DNA from: CAZDVK01 sp964508915
GTDB taxonomy: Bacteria; Pseudomonadota; Alphaproteobacteria; Paracaedibacterales; CAIULA01
DNA: 36,344 bases
Reading direction: 5' to 3'
NCBI GenBank assembly: GCA_964508915.1
Contig: CAZDVK010000016.1
Span: 1 to 36,344, forward strand
In this document: piece after piece, positions 16,129 through 24,342 of the stretch
How the letters are laid out: every line of letters begins with the position of its first letter
Position numbering within the stretch: position 1 is the stretch's first letter
Notes under the pieces: model-generated
Database searches by the model: none
Seen by the model: the letters and a program-made list of their open reading frames with translations, nothing else
Told to the model about the DNA's origin: nothing
Program-made: the position numbers and the translations under genes

Positions 16129-16279
16129 GGTTATTTGTTATTTTTCTTTAGACTTACCGTCTATTATTCCTAAAAACAATATTACCTGTTGTGTCAAATA
16201 GTTGTGCCACTTAGCTATATAAAATACCCAATTCCAGAAAAAGAATAACCATGCTGCTTAACCCAATAATTATACGCAA

Positions 16280-16318
16280 CCCTGTTTTGTTCTTTAGACA
16301 GGGCGGAATTTTTATATT
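16280..16318 (+). promoter_or_regulatory. hairpin plus T-rich tract in the coxB leader
   Basis: CCCTGT (16280-16285) pairs with ACAGGG (16298-16303) around a 12-base loop. The hairpin is followed by CGGAATTTTTATATT. This looks like a short terminator or attenuator directly before coxB. TTGTTC inside the loop and TTTATA after it also make a poor promoter with 18-base spacing. The rest of 16129-16279 shows no gene. Confidence 0.35.
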
Positions 16319-16323
16319 AAAAT

Positions 16324-17094
16324 TTGATATATAAATTTTTATTTGAACACTTAATGTTTCTGCTTACAGCTTTAGTTCAAGGTCAGCCAACCCCCTGGCA
16401 GATGACGTTCCAGCAGCCGGCGTCTCCGGTTATGGAAGGTATTCAGTCCATGCATAGCCTATTAATGATTGTGGCAGCTTTTGTTGCAACATTTGTGTCG
16501 CTGACGTTGTTTTACATTTTGATGCGTTTCCGGGCATCCAAAAACCCAGTTCCGTCGAAAATTGCCCACCATACCATGCTTGAAGTTGTTTGGACCCTTA
16601 TCCCCGTGGTTATTTTGGTGGTTATTGGCATTCCATCTATGAAACTATTGTTTGAACTGGATAAACCCCAAAACCCAGACATAACTATTAAAGCCATTGG
16701 CCATCAATGGTACTGGAGTTATGAATACCCGGGTCAAAATGGAAAAAGCTTTTCATTTGATAGCTATATGATAGAAGACAAAGATCTAAAGCCTGGTCAA
16801 TTGCGGCTTTTAGAAGTTGATAACCGGGTTGTGGTTCCTGTGAATGCCACTGTTCGTATTATTGTGACATCAACAGATGTGTTGCATAGCTTTGCTGTAC
16901 CATCCCTTGGCATTAAACGGGATGCTGTTCCAGGCCGCATTAATGAAACCTGGTTTCGTATTGCCAAAGAAGGTGTATATTATGGGCAGTGTTCAGAACT
17001 ATGCGGCGTAAAACATGGCTTTATGCCCATTGCCATTGAAGTAGTATCACAAGAAAACTACAAAGCATGGCTTGCAAAAAAGGGAGGCGTCTAA
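16324..17094 (+). CDS. coxB: cytochrome c oxidase subunit II
   Basis: The product is 256 aa, subunit II of an aa3-type haem-copper oxidase, which passes electrons from cytochrome c to subunit I. There are two membrane helices (about 42-63 and 84-104) and a periplasmic cupredoxin domain. That domain has GHQWYWSYEYP, DVLHSFAVPSLGIKRDA and the complete CuA site, beginning CSELCG and ending in HGFM. The start is uncertain. The TTG at 16324 gives a hydrophobic leader ending ALVQG before the mature QPTPWQM, as in alphaproteobacterial precursors. The first ATG (16354) leaves only ten leader residues. CoxA follows after 4 bases. Subunit III and the assembly genes ctaB and ctaG are not here. Confidence 0.95.
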   Translation: MIYKFLFEHLMFLLTALVQGQPTPWQMTFQQPASPVMEGIQSMHSLLMIVAAFVATFVSLTLFYILMRFRASKNPVPSKIAHHTMLEVVWTLIPVVILVVIGIPSMKLLFELDKPQNPDITIKAIGHQWYWSYEYPGQNGKSFSFDSYMIEDKDLKPGQLRLLEVDNRVVVPVNATVRIIVTSTDVLHSFAVPSLGIKRDAVPGRINETWFRIAKEGVYYGQCSELCGVKHGFMPIAIEVVSQENYKAWLAKKGGV

Positions 17095-17098
17095 ATTT

Positions 17099-18691
17099 AT
17101 GGCTACGCATGCACACCACCACACCCCAACCGGATGGCGCCGGTGGATATTATCCACAAATCATAAAGACATCGGAACTTTGTATATTATTTTTGGGGGC
17201 GTCGGTGGTTTAGTTGGCGGCATTTTTTCTATGCTGATTCGCCTTCAGCTGATGCACCCAGGCGGCACACTTATGGGTGGTGATCATCAACTTTATAATG
17301 TCATCATTTCAGCCCATGGGGTTTTGATGATTTTCTTTATGGTGATGCCCATTTTAATTGGTGGTTTCGGCAACTGGTTTGTACCTTTGATGATTGGGGC
17401 GCCCGACATGGCTTTTCCAAGGCTTAACAACGTTAGCTTTTGGTTAATGGTCCCGTCTTTCATTTTATTGATTTTGTCGTCCCTGGTGGGCGCCGGGGCT
17501 GGTACGGGGTGGACGTTGTACCCCCCCTTAAGTTCCTTAATTGGTCATAACGGCCCAGCTGTTGATTTTTTACTCCTTAGCCTTCACTTAGCAGGGGCTT
17601 CATCTATTTTGGGGTCTATCAATTTTATTACCACCATTTTTAACATGCGCACCCCAGGCATGGGATTTCATAGAATGCCCTTATTCGCTTGGGCTATGTT
17701 AATTACATCTTTCCTATTGCTTTTGTCTGTGCCCGTTTTGGCAGGTGGTATTACCATGTTGCTGACAGATCGGAACTTTGGTACCACATTTTTTGACCCA
17801 GCTGGTGGGGGCGACCCCGTTTTATTTCAGCACCTATTTTGGTTTTTTGGCCACCCAGAGGTATATATTATTATTTTGCCAGCCTTTGGCATTGTCAGCC
17901 ATGTCATTTCCACGTTTTCTCAAAAACCTGTGTTTGGCTATTTGGGTATGGCCTATGCTATGACATGTATTGGGGTTCTTGGGTTTGTAGTATGGGCACA
18001 TCACATGTTTACCGTTGGGTTAGATGTAAACGCCCGGGCTTATTTTACCATTGCAACCCTCATTATTGCAGTACCAACAGGTATTAAGGTATTTAGTTGG
18101 CTGGCTACCATGTGGGGTGGGTCCATCACCTTTAAAACGCCTATGTTGTTTGCTATTGGGTTTGTATTATTATTTACTATTGGTGGCTTAACAGGGGTGG
18201 TGTTAGCGAACGGAGAAGTAGATGTAGTGCTCCATGACACATACTATGTGGTGGCACATTTTCACTATGTTCTTTCGATGGGCGCCCTGTTTGGTTTATT
18301 TGCCGGCTTTTATTATTGGATTGGCAAAATGTCAGGGTATCAATACAACGAAAAACTAGGCCGCATCCATTTTTTCTTAACATTTATTGGCGTTAACGTT
18401 TTGTTTTTCCCCATGCATTTTTTGGGGCTAGCTGGCATGCCGCGTCGTATTCCAGATTATCCAGATGCTTATGCTGGCTGGAACTATGTGTCTTCTATCG
18501 GGGGATTTATTTCTGGCTTTGCAGCTTTGTTTTTCTTTTATGTCGTGTATCGTATTTTTAAAGATAAAGTACCATGCCCATCAAACCCCTGGGGTCCTAG
18601 CGCCACAACGTTGGAATGGACGTTATCATCTCCACCGCCGTTTCATTGTTTTGAAGAACAACCACCAGTGCCAGAAACAGCTGGTCACTAA
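17099..18691 (+). CDS. coxA: cytochrome c oxidase subunit I
   Basis: The product is 530 aa with twelve membrane helices. It is the catalytic, proton-pumping subunit with haem a, haem a3 and CuB. Visible signatures are WILSTNHKDIGTLY at the N-terminus, the HPEVYI motif holding the CuB histidine cross-linked to tyrosine, the HH pair in VWAHHMFTVG, and the haem ligands in VAHFHYVLSMG. The ATG at 17099 is chosen because GGGAGG lies about 11 bases upstream, inside the end of coxB; the frame is open further upstream but without family similarity. The stop is 7 bases from the end of the convergent glycosyltransferase gene, with no room for a terminator. Confidence 0.98.
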   Translation: MATHAHHHTPTGWRRWILSTNHKDIGTLYIIFGGVGGLVGGIFSMLIRLQLMHPGGTLMGGDHQLYNVIISAHGVLMIFFMVMPILIGGFGNWFVPLMIGAPDMAFPRLNNVSFWLMVPSFILLILSSLVGAGAGTGWTLYPPLSSLIGHNGPAVDFLLLSLHLAGASSILGSINFITTIFNMRTPGMGFHRMPLFAWAMLITSFLLLLSVPVLAGGITMLLTDRNFGTTFFDPAGGGDPVLFQHLFWFFGHPEVYIIILPAFGIVSHVISTFSQKPVFGYLGMAYAMTCIGVLGFVVWAHHMFTVGLDVNARAYFTIATLIIAVPTGIKVFSWLATMWGGSITFKTPMLFAIGFVLLFTIGGLTGVVLANGEVDVVLHDTYYVVAHFHYVLSMGALFGLFAGFYYWIGKMSGYQYNEKLGRIHFFLTFIGVNVLFFPMHFLGLAGMPRRIPDYPDAYAGWNYVSSIGGFISGFAALFFFYVVYRIFKDKVPCPSNPWGPSATTLEWTLSSPPPFHCFEEQPPVPETAGH

Positions 18692-18698
18692 GACTAGG

Positions 18699-19625
18699 TC
18701 AGCGTTCCTCTTCGACAATATATAAAGGTCGCTTTTTTGTTTCCTGAAAAATACGGCCTACATAAATGCCAACAGTACCCACCATAATCATAGTTAGACC
18801 ATTCAAAAGGCCTGTTAGCATCACAATGCTCATCCAACCGGGTACATAGTGAGCACCTAGAATTTTTCCAACAATAAAATAAATAACTGTTAAAAAAGAA
18901 ATAAAAGAAACCACAAGGCCCACATTAAAACACAATCGTAAAGGCCAATCTGAAAAAGATGTGATGGCATTGATTGCCAAACGCAGCATCCTTTTAAGGG
19001 GGTATTTTGTTTCACCTGCAAAGCGGGCTTCTCGCTTATAAAGAACGCATGATTGTTTGAACCCAACCCATGATGAAAGCCCCCGAATAAATCGATTTGT
19101 TTCCTTTAGGTTTTTAAAAACCTCCACTGCTTTTCGGTCAAGCAGGCGAAAATCACCGGCGTTTCGAACAATTTTTGTTTCGGTAATATTATCTAAAAAC
19201 CTATAAAACAAATCTGCCGTGGCAAGCTTAAACCACGATTCACCAGCGCGACTTTCGCGCACGGCATGAACCACATGAAAACCTGCTTTCCACTGGGCAA
19301 TTAGGTCAAAAACAACTTCAGGGGGGTCTTGCAAGTCGGCATCCATAATAACAACAGCGTCACCTAAAGCATAATCCATGCCGGCCGTCACGGCATTTTG
19401 GTGTCCGAAGTTCCTTGAAAACCTCAGAATGCGGAAGTGCGGATATTTTTCATTTTCAGCCACTAAAAGGTCATAACTTTTGTCATGGCTTCCATCATCG
19501 ATAAAAATAACTTCTGCAGCAGCATCCAATTTCTGAATGGTCTTGTGAAGACGTTCGAATAAATGCAGCAAAACGGCTTCTTCATTAAAGACAGGGACAA
19601 TGAACGAATAGATAGGCTTAGTCAT
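18699..19625 (-). CDS. membrane glycosyltransferase family 2 (GtrB/dolichyl-phosphate-mannose synthase-like)
   Basis: The product is 308 aa. An N-terminal GT-A domain (FIVPVFNEEAVL, EVIFIDDGSHDKS, MDADLQDPPE with the metal-binding DxD-type motif, FSRNFGHQNAVTAGMDYA) is followed by two C-terminal membrane helices (about 220-245 and 260-285) and a basic tail. This is the layout of enzymes that load a sugar from UDP- or GDP-sugar onto undecaprenyl phosphate on the cytoplasmic face. The donor is not predictable; UDP-glucose, UDP-galactose and GDP-mannose are all plausible given the operon. The ATG at 19625 has GGAG upstream and overlaps the previous gene by 8 bases. It is the last gene of the glycan operon. 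No gtrA-like flippase is adjacent. Confidence 0.9.
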   Translation of the reverse strand: MTKPIYSFIVPVFNEEAVLLHLFERLHKTIQKLDAAAEVIFIDDGSHDKSYDLLVAENEKYPHFRILRFSRNFGHQNAVTAGMDYALGDAVVIMDADLQDPPEVVFDLIAQWKAGFHVVHAVRESRAGESWFKLATADLFYRFLDNITETKIVRNAGDFRLLDRKAVEVFKNLKETNRFIRGLSSWVGFKQSCVLYKREARFAGETKYPLKRMLRLAINAITSFSDWPLRLCFNVGLVVSFISFLTVIYFIVGKILGAHYVPGWMSIVMLTGLLNGLTMIMVGTVGIYVGRIFQETKKRPLYIVEEER

Positions 19626-21255
19626 TGGGAACAATCTCCGCAAATTCTCCCCATTTCAGCTTATAAGTTTGTTTGACTTTGTATTTGGAAAGAAGGATAT
19701 TGCTAAGTTCGTCAATTTGTGCCGGTTTTAAATGTATGATTGTCAAGCACATCATAGAATCCCGATTTATCCAAGGGCCTGTTGCAATAATGCGTTTACC
19801 AGCTTTATGGGCTGCCTCCAGCTCTTTCAAAATAAATTGAGCATGCTCTGGAATAGTTAAATGTGGGTGATGATGGACCGGAGTATTGATACAGGTAATC
19901 TCTTCCAAATATTTATTCCAATCGCCCGGATATTCGAAAATCATTAACCATGCAGAAAAACTTTCATAGGCTATGTGTGAGATTTTTGTGGTTTCTTTTG
20001 TAAACAGTTGACGAAATTCTTTGTATCCGGTTACGGCTTTGGAATCTTGTCCCTTAAAATTTTGAAGTCGTTGAATATTGTCGAAGGCCAAAACACCACA
20101 GAAAATAAATAAGGCGTTTATGTATTTTTTAAGTTGCAGGTCGTGCAAACAAATCAATCCCAAAGAAATCAAAACCATAGGTTGAAGCTGAAATTGTGGA
20201 TCTTGGGGCTGACTGTACAAGTTTACAAGCTGACCAAATACAAAAGAACACACACCAAAAATGAACAGAATCTTAGTGTTAGGATTTTTTAAAATAATGT
20301 TCTTCTTTTTCCATAAAGTTCCAACAAGAAAAATAAAACTAAGCCATGTTATAGCAATTCGTAAAAAAATGATGCTTAATATGTTGGGTATTTTATCCAT
20401 CGGTAATCCACCAAACAAGTAGTTCCCAATTCCTGTGAACATAGACTCAAACTTCATCCAGCTAAACCCAACCCAAGAGCCTGATGCTTTGTGAGGCAAA
20501 AGAATATCAAAAAAATGTAAACGACTTTTGTATAAATGTCCGCCTATGGCGTTTGTTAAAAAGCAAAATAAGAAAATAGTACCTAGGAATAAAATAATTT
20601 GTTCAATAATTAACCGAACAAACTGTTGATCTTGTCGGCATATATAAACACCAATAACCAAATATGTTAATGCGGCAATGGGGAATAAGCTCCAGTGCAG
20701 AAACATAACAGCTAAGGTGCTAAAAGTAGCAAGAGTCAACCATAGGCGGCGTTTCTGATTATCGAATAAACCTTTGAAAACGAATAAAAAGCTCAGCAAA
20801 TAAAAGAAATAAGCCGGCATAATATCTTCAGAAATGATGCTGTTAATCAGAATAAAGGCTGAAAAAGCATGAACGAATGCCACGCACAAAGACCACATTT
20901 TTGATAGTGTTATGCGAAAAGACAAATTGTATAAAATGACACTGGCACCAGCCCCAAACAGGGAATTAATAAAAGCCAGTTTTCGGTAGGTAACAAATCC
21001 TGGTACCACATCCCCGTAAAAACTAACCAGCGAATCTGGTATTAGTTTTGAAATAGCAGCCATGCTAATGGCATACAAAAGCCCACCACTATCTACTGTA
21101 AATTTTGTAAATGTTTCCCAACCGTGTACATCAACAGCTTTATAAAGACCATTACCAGTTGTTATGTTTGTGTTATCCACCCAAATAATAAGGACCCAAT
21201 AAACAAAAAGAAGGCCTAAAAAAATTTGTGTCTCTACTTTCTTTAAAATGCTCAT
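19618..21255 (-). CDS. polytopic membrane protein, putative GT-C type glycosyltransferase
   Basis: The product is 545 aa with roughly ten or more hydrophobic helices across residues 1-390 and a soluble C-terminal domain of about 150 residues. In loops after the first helix there are acidic residues (WVDNTN, and FTVDSGG near residue 60) as in GT-C enzymes, which transfer sugars from a polyprenyl-phosphate carrier on the periplasmic side. I do not recognise a named family with confidence; it could be a GtrII-like glucosyltransferase or an ArnT/PMT relative. Placement directly before a GtrB-like gene, which would make the lipid-linked donor, supports that role. The start is fixed by the ATGA overlap with galE (21252-21255). 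Confidence 0.72.
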   Translation of the reverse strand: MSILKKVETQIFLGLLFVYWVLIIWVDNTNITTGNGLYKAVDVHGWETFTKFTVDSGGLLYAISMAAISKLIPDSLVSFYGDVVPGFVTYRKLAFINSLFGAGASVILYNLSFRITLSKMWSLCVAFVHAFSAFILINSIISEDIMPAYFFYLLSFLFVFKGLFDNQKRRLWLTLATFSTLAVMFLHWSLFPIAALTYLVIGVYICRQDQQFVRLIIEQIILFLGTIFLFCFLTNAIGGHLYKSRLHFFDILLPHKASGSWVGFSWMKFESMFTGIGNYLFGGLPMDKIPNILSIIFLRIAITWLSFIFLVGTLWKKKNIILKNPNTKILFIFGVCSFVFGQLVNLYSQPQDPQFQLQPMVLISLGLICLHDLQLKKYINALFIFCGVLAFDNIQRLQNFKGQDSKAVTGYKEFRQLFTKETTKISHIAYESFSAWLMIFEYPGDWNKYLEEITCINTPVHHHPHLTIPEHAQFILKELEAAHKAGKRIIATGPWINRDSMMCLTIIHLKPAQIDELSNILLSKYKVKQTYKLKWGEFAEIVPND

Positions 21256-22214
21256 AGGTCTTCCTTTTTGTGCCATTGCCAAGCGTGGGTCAGAATATCA
21301 GTCAAATCGTATTGCGGTTGCCAGTTTAAAACTTTTTTGGCCTTATCTGATGTACTCACTAAAACAGGGGGGTCGCCTGCCCGCCGTTCTGCAAACGTAT
21401 AGGGGACATTTTTTTTGGCTAATTTCTCAATAGCATGAATGACTTCTAAATTAGAATGCCCTGTTCCGGTTCCCAAATTCAAAGAAATGGTTTCGTGCCC
21501 TTGTTGTAAATAATTCAAAGCCTGCACATGGGCCTTGGCAATATCTAGTACATGCACGTAATCACGGATACATGTACCATCGGGCGTATCATAATCATTT
21601 CCAAAAATTTTTATGCGTGTGCCATTTAGAGCAGAACGAATTAATAAAGGGATCAGATGCGTTTCAGGTTCATGAGCTTCCCCAATACCTTCGTCTGGCA
21701 GAGCACCAGCCGCATTGAAATAACGAAGACTCACAGATTTTATAAAAGGGCAATCTTTCAACATGCGTTCAATAGTTAATTTAGAAACGCCATACGGGTT
21801 GATAGGAGTGGTTGGGTGGTTTTCGTCAATAGGGGTATATTGGGGGTTTCCATATACAGCAGCTGTGCTTGAAAACACTAAATTACTAACCTGATATTTT
21901 TCCATCGCCTGAAGCAAATGAATGGCACCCACCAAATTATTTTCATAATATTTAAGGGGGTTTTGAACCGATTCACCTACCTGAATAAAGGATGCCATAT
22001 GAATAACGGCTTCAGGTCTATAGGTTTGAAAAGCCCCATCAACGTCAGCTTGGTTTTTTAAGTCACCTTTAATAAAAGGTCCGTACTTTACAGCCCATTC
22101 ATGACCATGAGATAAATTATCAAAACAAATGGGGGTGAATCCATTTTGTTTTAGCAAGTAACAAAGGTGACTACCAATATAGCCAGCGCCACCTGTAACA
22201 AGAATAGGTTTCAT
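21252..22214 (-). CDS. galE: UDP-glucose 4-epimerase
   Basis: The product is 320 aa, an extended short-chain dehydrogenase. It has the NAD-binding VTGGAGYIGSH at the N-terminus, the SSTAAVYG strand, the catalytic YGVSK (Tyr-x-x-x-Lys), and the family stretches SLRYFNAAGA and CIRDYVHVLDIA, all typical of GalE. It interconverts UDP-glucose and UDP-galactose (or the N-acetylated forms). Both ends overlap neighbours by ATGA: with the methyltransferase upstream (22211-22214) and the membrane protein downstream (21252-21255), showing tight coupling in the glycan operon. Confidence 0.94.
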   Translation of the reverse strand: MKPILVTGGAGYIGSHLCYLLKQNGFTPICFDNLSHGHEWAVKYGPFIKGDLKNQADVDGAFQTYRPEAVIHMASFIQVGESVQNPLKYYENNLVGAIHLLQAMEKYQVSNLVFSSTAAVYGNPQYTPIDENHPTTPINPYGVSKLTIERMLKDCPFIKSVSLRYFNAAGALPDEGIGEAHEPETHLIPLLIRSALNGTRIKIFGNDYDTPDGTCIRDYVHVLDIAKAHVQALNYLQQGHETISLNLGTGTGHSNLEVIHAIEKLAKKNVPYTFAERRAGDPPVLVSTSDKAKKVLNWQPQYDLTDILTHAWQWHKKEDL

Positions 22215-22900
22215 TTTGAAACTTTCCCATATGTATAATATTGAGCACCTAAAGGCAGCCAGTAGAAAATTTTGTCAATAACTTTACCCAAAACTGACTT
22301 GAAGGGTGTGAAAAATATGAATTCTGACTTTGGTTGAATAGCTTTTGTGTTTTTGAACAGTTTTTCAACTTTACCAGAACTTAATAAAACAGCATCCGCA
22401 TCAAAAGGGCATCGATTCACAGCTATACGTGTCAGTGGGTTAAATGGGTTGTGCTCAAAAACAGCAACAACACCACCATTTTTTGTAACCCGAACCATTT
22501 CATGCACAAAATCTTGCCACTGGGCTGGGGGCACATGATGCATTACGCAAATGGTGTAAACCATATCGAAAGCATCATCATCAAAAGGTAATTTTTCACC
22601 ATTGTACGTTAAATACGTGTTTGCCGTATTCTTTTCTTGGGCGATTTGAATACTTTCCCCTGAAACGTCTACCCCTGTTACCTGACAACCGTTTCCTTGA
22701 AAAAAACCATGAATATCGCCAACACCACAGCCCACATCAAGCACCGTTTTGACCTGATATTTATTGATTAAATTTTGAATATAATCTGCTTTGCCTTTTG
22801 TGAAAAAATCAACAGTTAGGCCAGAAAAATTAATAGAATCCGAAACTAAGTTCTTATAGTCTTTGCTATAGTCATCAAATAAGGGTTTATGTTCGTCCAT
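22211..22900 (-). CDS. class I SAM-dependent methyltransferase
   Basis: The product is 229 aa. Motif I (VLDVGCGVGDIHGFF) begins near residue 52, followed by the acidic end of beta-2 (VTGVDVS), LPFDDDAFDMVYTICVMHHV and RVTKNGGVVAVFEHNP, the standard Rossmann-type order. The C-terminal third has several basic and aromatic residues with a short hydrophobic end. The acceptor is unknown; a sugar, lipid carrier or polysaccharide end is likely given the operon. The ATG at 22900 has GGAG 7 bases upstream and lies within the last codons of manC (14-base overlap), so it is preferred over the longer in-frame start. Confidence 0.85.
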   Translation of the reverse strand: MDEHKPLFDDYSKDYKNLVSDSINFSGLTVDFFTKGKADYIQNLINKYQVKTVLDVGCGVGDIHGFFQGNGCQVTGVDVSGESIQIAQEKNTANTYLTYNGEKLPFDDDAFDMVYTICVMHHVPPAQWQDFVHEMVRVTKNGGVVAVFEHNPFNPLTRIAVNRCPFDADAVLLSSGKVEKLFKNTKAIQPKSEFIFFTPFKSVLGKVIDKIFYWLPLGAQYYTYGKVSK

Positions 22901-24338
22901 AAATATCTCCAAAACGAACAATATCATCTTCTCCTAAATAAGCGCCTATTTGGACTTCAATCAGTTCAAGGTCTACTTTACCTGGGTTTTCTAAACGATG
23001 GGTTGCTGTGCAGGGAATAAAAATGGATTCATTTTCCGATAGAATTTTTTCTTCCTCACCCACAGTTACTTTGGCAGTACCAGATACTATAATCCAATGC
23101 TCGGCCCGATGATAATGCATTTGCATGGAAAGTTTTTCACCAGGTTTTACGGTGATGCGTTTCACCTGAAAGTGTTCGCCACGGTCAATGGTTTTAAACA
23201 TTCCCCATGGGCGCTCCTCTTCACTATGGGATTGGGCTAAAGGGTTATTGTCATCTTTTAAAGCCTCTACAACTTTTTTAACGCCCTGGGAAGACCCCTT
23301 GGATGTAATTAACAAAGCATCTGGAGAATCTACCACGATAAGATTTTCAACATCTAAAACTGAAACCAGGCGTCTATCGCTTCGGATGTAAGAACTCTTA
23401 ACATTTAAGGGCATTACCTGCCCTTTAAACAAATTTCCCTTGTCATCCACGTGATCAGCTTCAAAAACTGCATCCCAGGATCCTAAATCGCTCCAGTCCG
23501 AATCCAATCGAACCATAGCTGTCTTTTGAAAATGCTCCATAATGCCATAATCAACAGAAATAGAAGGTGATGCTTCGAATTCGTTTTGATCAATATCGAC
23601 ACGGTGCCCTGTCATAGGGTGCTTGACACTAGCCTCACAAGCTTTATAAATGTCAGGTTGAATCGTTTGAACAGCCTTTAAATAGGTTTCTGCTTTAAAC
23701 AAAAACATGCCCGAATTCCAAAAATATTCACCTGTTTCTAAAAATTTTTGGGCCTTTTCTTTATTAGGTTTTTCAACAAACTGATAAACAGGTTTGGCAT
23801 CATCCTTTGAAGACTTATCAAAGTGTACATAACCGTATCCTGTTTCAGGGCCGGTGGGTTGAATTCCAAAAGTTACAATGAAACCTTCCTTTGCCTTGCT
23901 GATACCTTTTTGGATAGAATTTACAAACCCCTCTTGGTTACGAATCAAATGATCTGATGGCATAACTAAAATAAGGGCATCTGGGTCATGATCTAAGGCG
24001 CATAAGGCACCTAAAGTAATTGCAGCCGTTGTGTCACGCACGCACGGTTCACGTACTACTGTGTAATCTTGAACCCCGAGTTCTTTCATGGTTTTTTGAA
24101 TAAAAAAACTATGTTTTTGATTACTTACAATGATCTTGGAATGGCTAAACGCTGGCCCTTCGGCACGAGCAACCGTTTGCTTAAACAAAGACTCATCGTC
24201 AATTAAAGGGGCAAATTGCTTTGGATACTGCTCGCGAGATAAAGGCCACAGACGTGTTCCAGCACCGCCACACAAAATAACGGGGATCACCTTTCTTGAT
24301 GACGGATTGTCCATTTCTTCTGAGACCCCGCATTTCAT
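22887..24338 (-). CDS. manC: mannose-1-phosphate guanylyltransferase / mannose-6-phosphate isomerase
   Basis: The product is 483 aa with two domains. The N-terminal nucleotidyltransferase begins VIPVILCGGAGTRLWPLSRE (about residues 17-36) and has VMPSDH, the FVEKPN loop and YFWNSGMFLF. The C-terminal cupin (WGMFKTIDRG, VKPGEKLSMQMHYHRAEHW) matches the type II phosphomannose isomerase half. It makes GDP-mannose from mannose-1-phosphate and GTP, and can supply mannose-6-phosphate from fructose-6-phosphate. The start at 24338 has a good GGAGG nine bases upstream, inside the end of the dehydrogenase gene; an internal ATG at 24314 is the alternative. GDP-mannose is the substrate of the epimerase at the head of the same operon. 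Confidence 0.95.
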   Translation of the reverse strand: MKCGVSEEMDNPSSRKVIPVILCGGAGTRLWPLSREQYPKQFAPLIDDESLFKQTVARAEGPAFSHSKIIVSNQKHSFFIQKTMKELGVQDYTVVREPCVRDTTAAITLGALCALDHDPDALILVMPSDHLIRNQEGFVNSIQKGISKAKEGFIVTFGIQPTGPETGYGYVHFDKSSKDDAKPVYQFVEKPNKEKAQKFLETGEYFWNSGMFLFKAETYLKAVQTIQPDIYKACEASVKHPMTGHRVDIDQNEFEASPSISVDYGIMEHFQKTAMVRLDSDWSDLGSWDAVFEADHVDDKGNLFKGQVMPLNVKSSYIRSDRRLVSVLDVENLIVVDSPDALLITSKGSSQGVKKVVEALKDDNNPLAQSHSEEERPWGMFKTIDRGEHFQVKRITVKPGEKLSMQMHYHRAEHWIIVSGTAKVTVGEEEKILSENESIFIPCTATHRLENPGKVDLELIEVQIGAYLGEDDIVRFGDIYGRT

Positions 24339-24342
24339 GAAT

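Noticed and set aside
16129..16260. Promoter for coxB at TTGTGT / TATATAAAAT (16189-16225)
   Set aside because: The spacing between the two words is over 20 bases, too long for a normal sigma-70 promoter.
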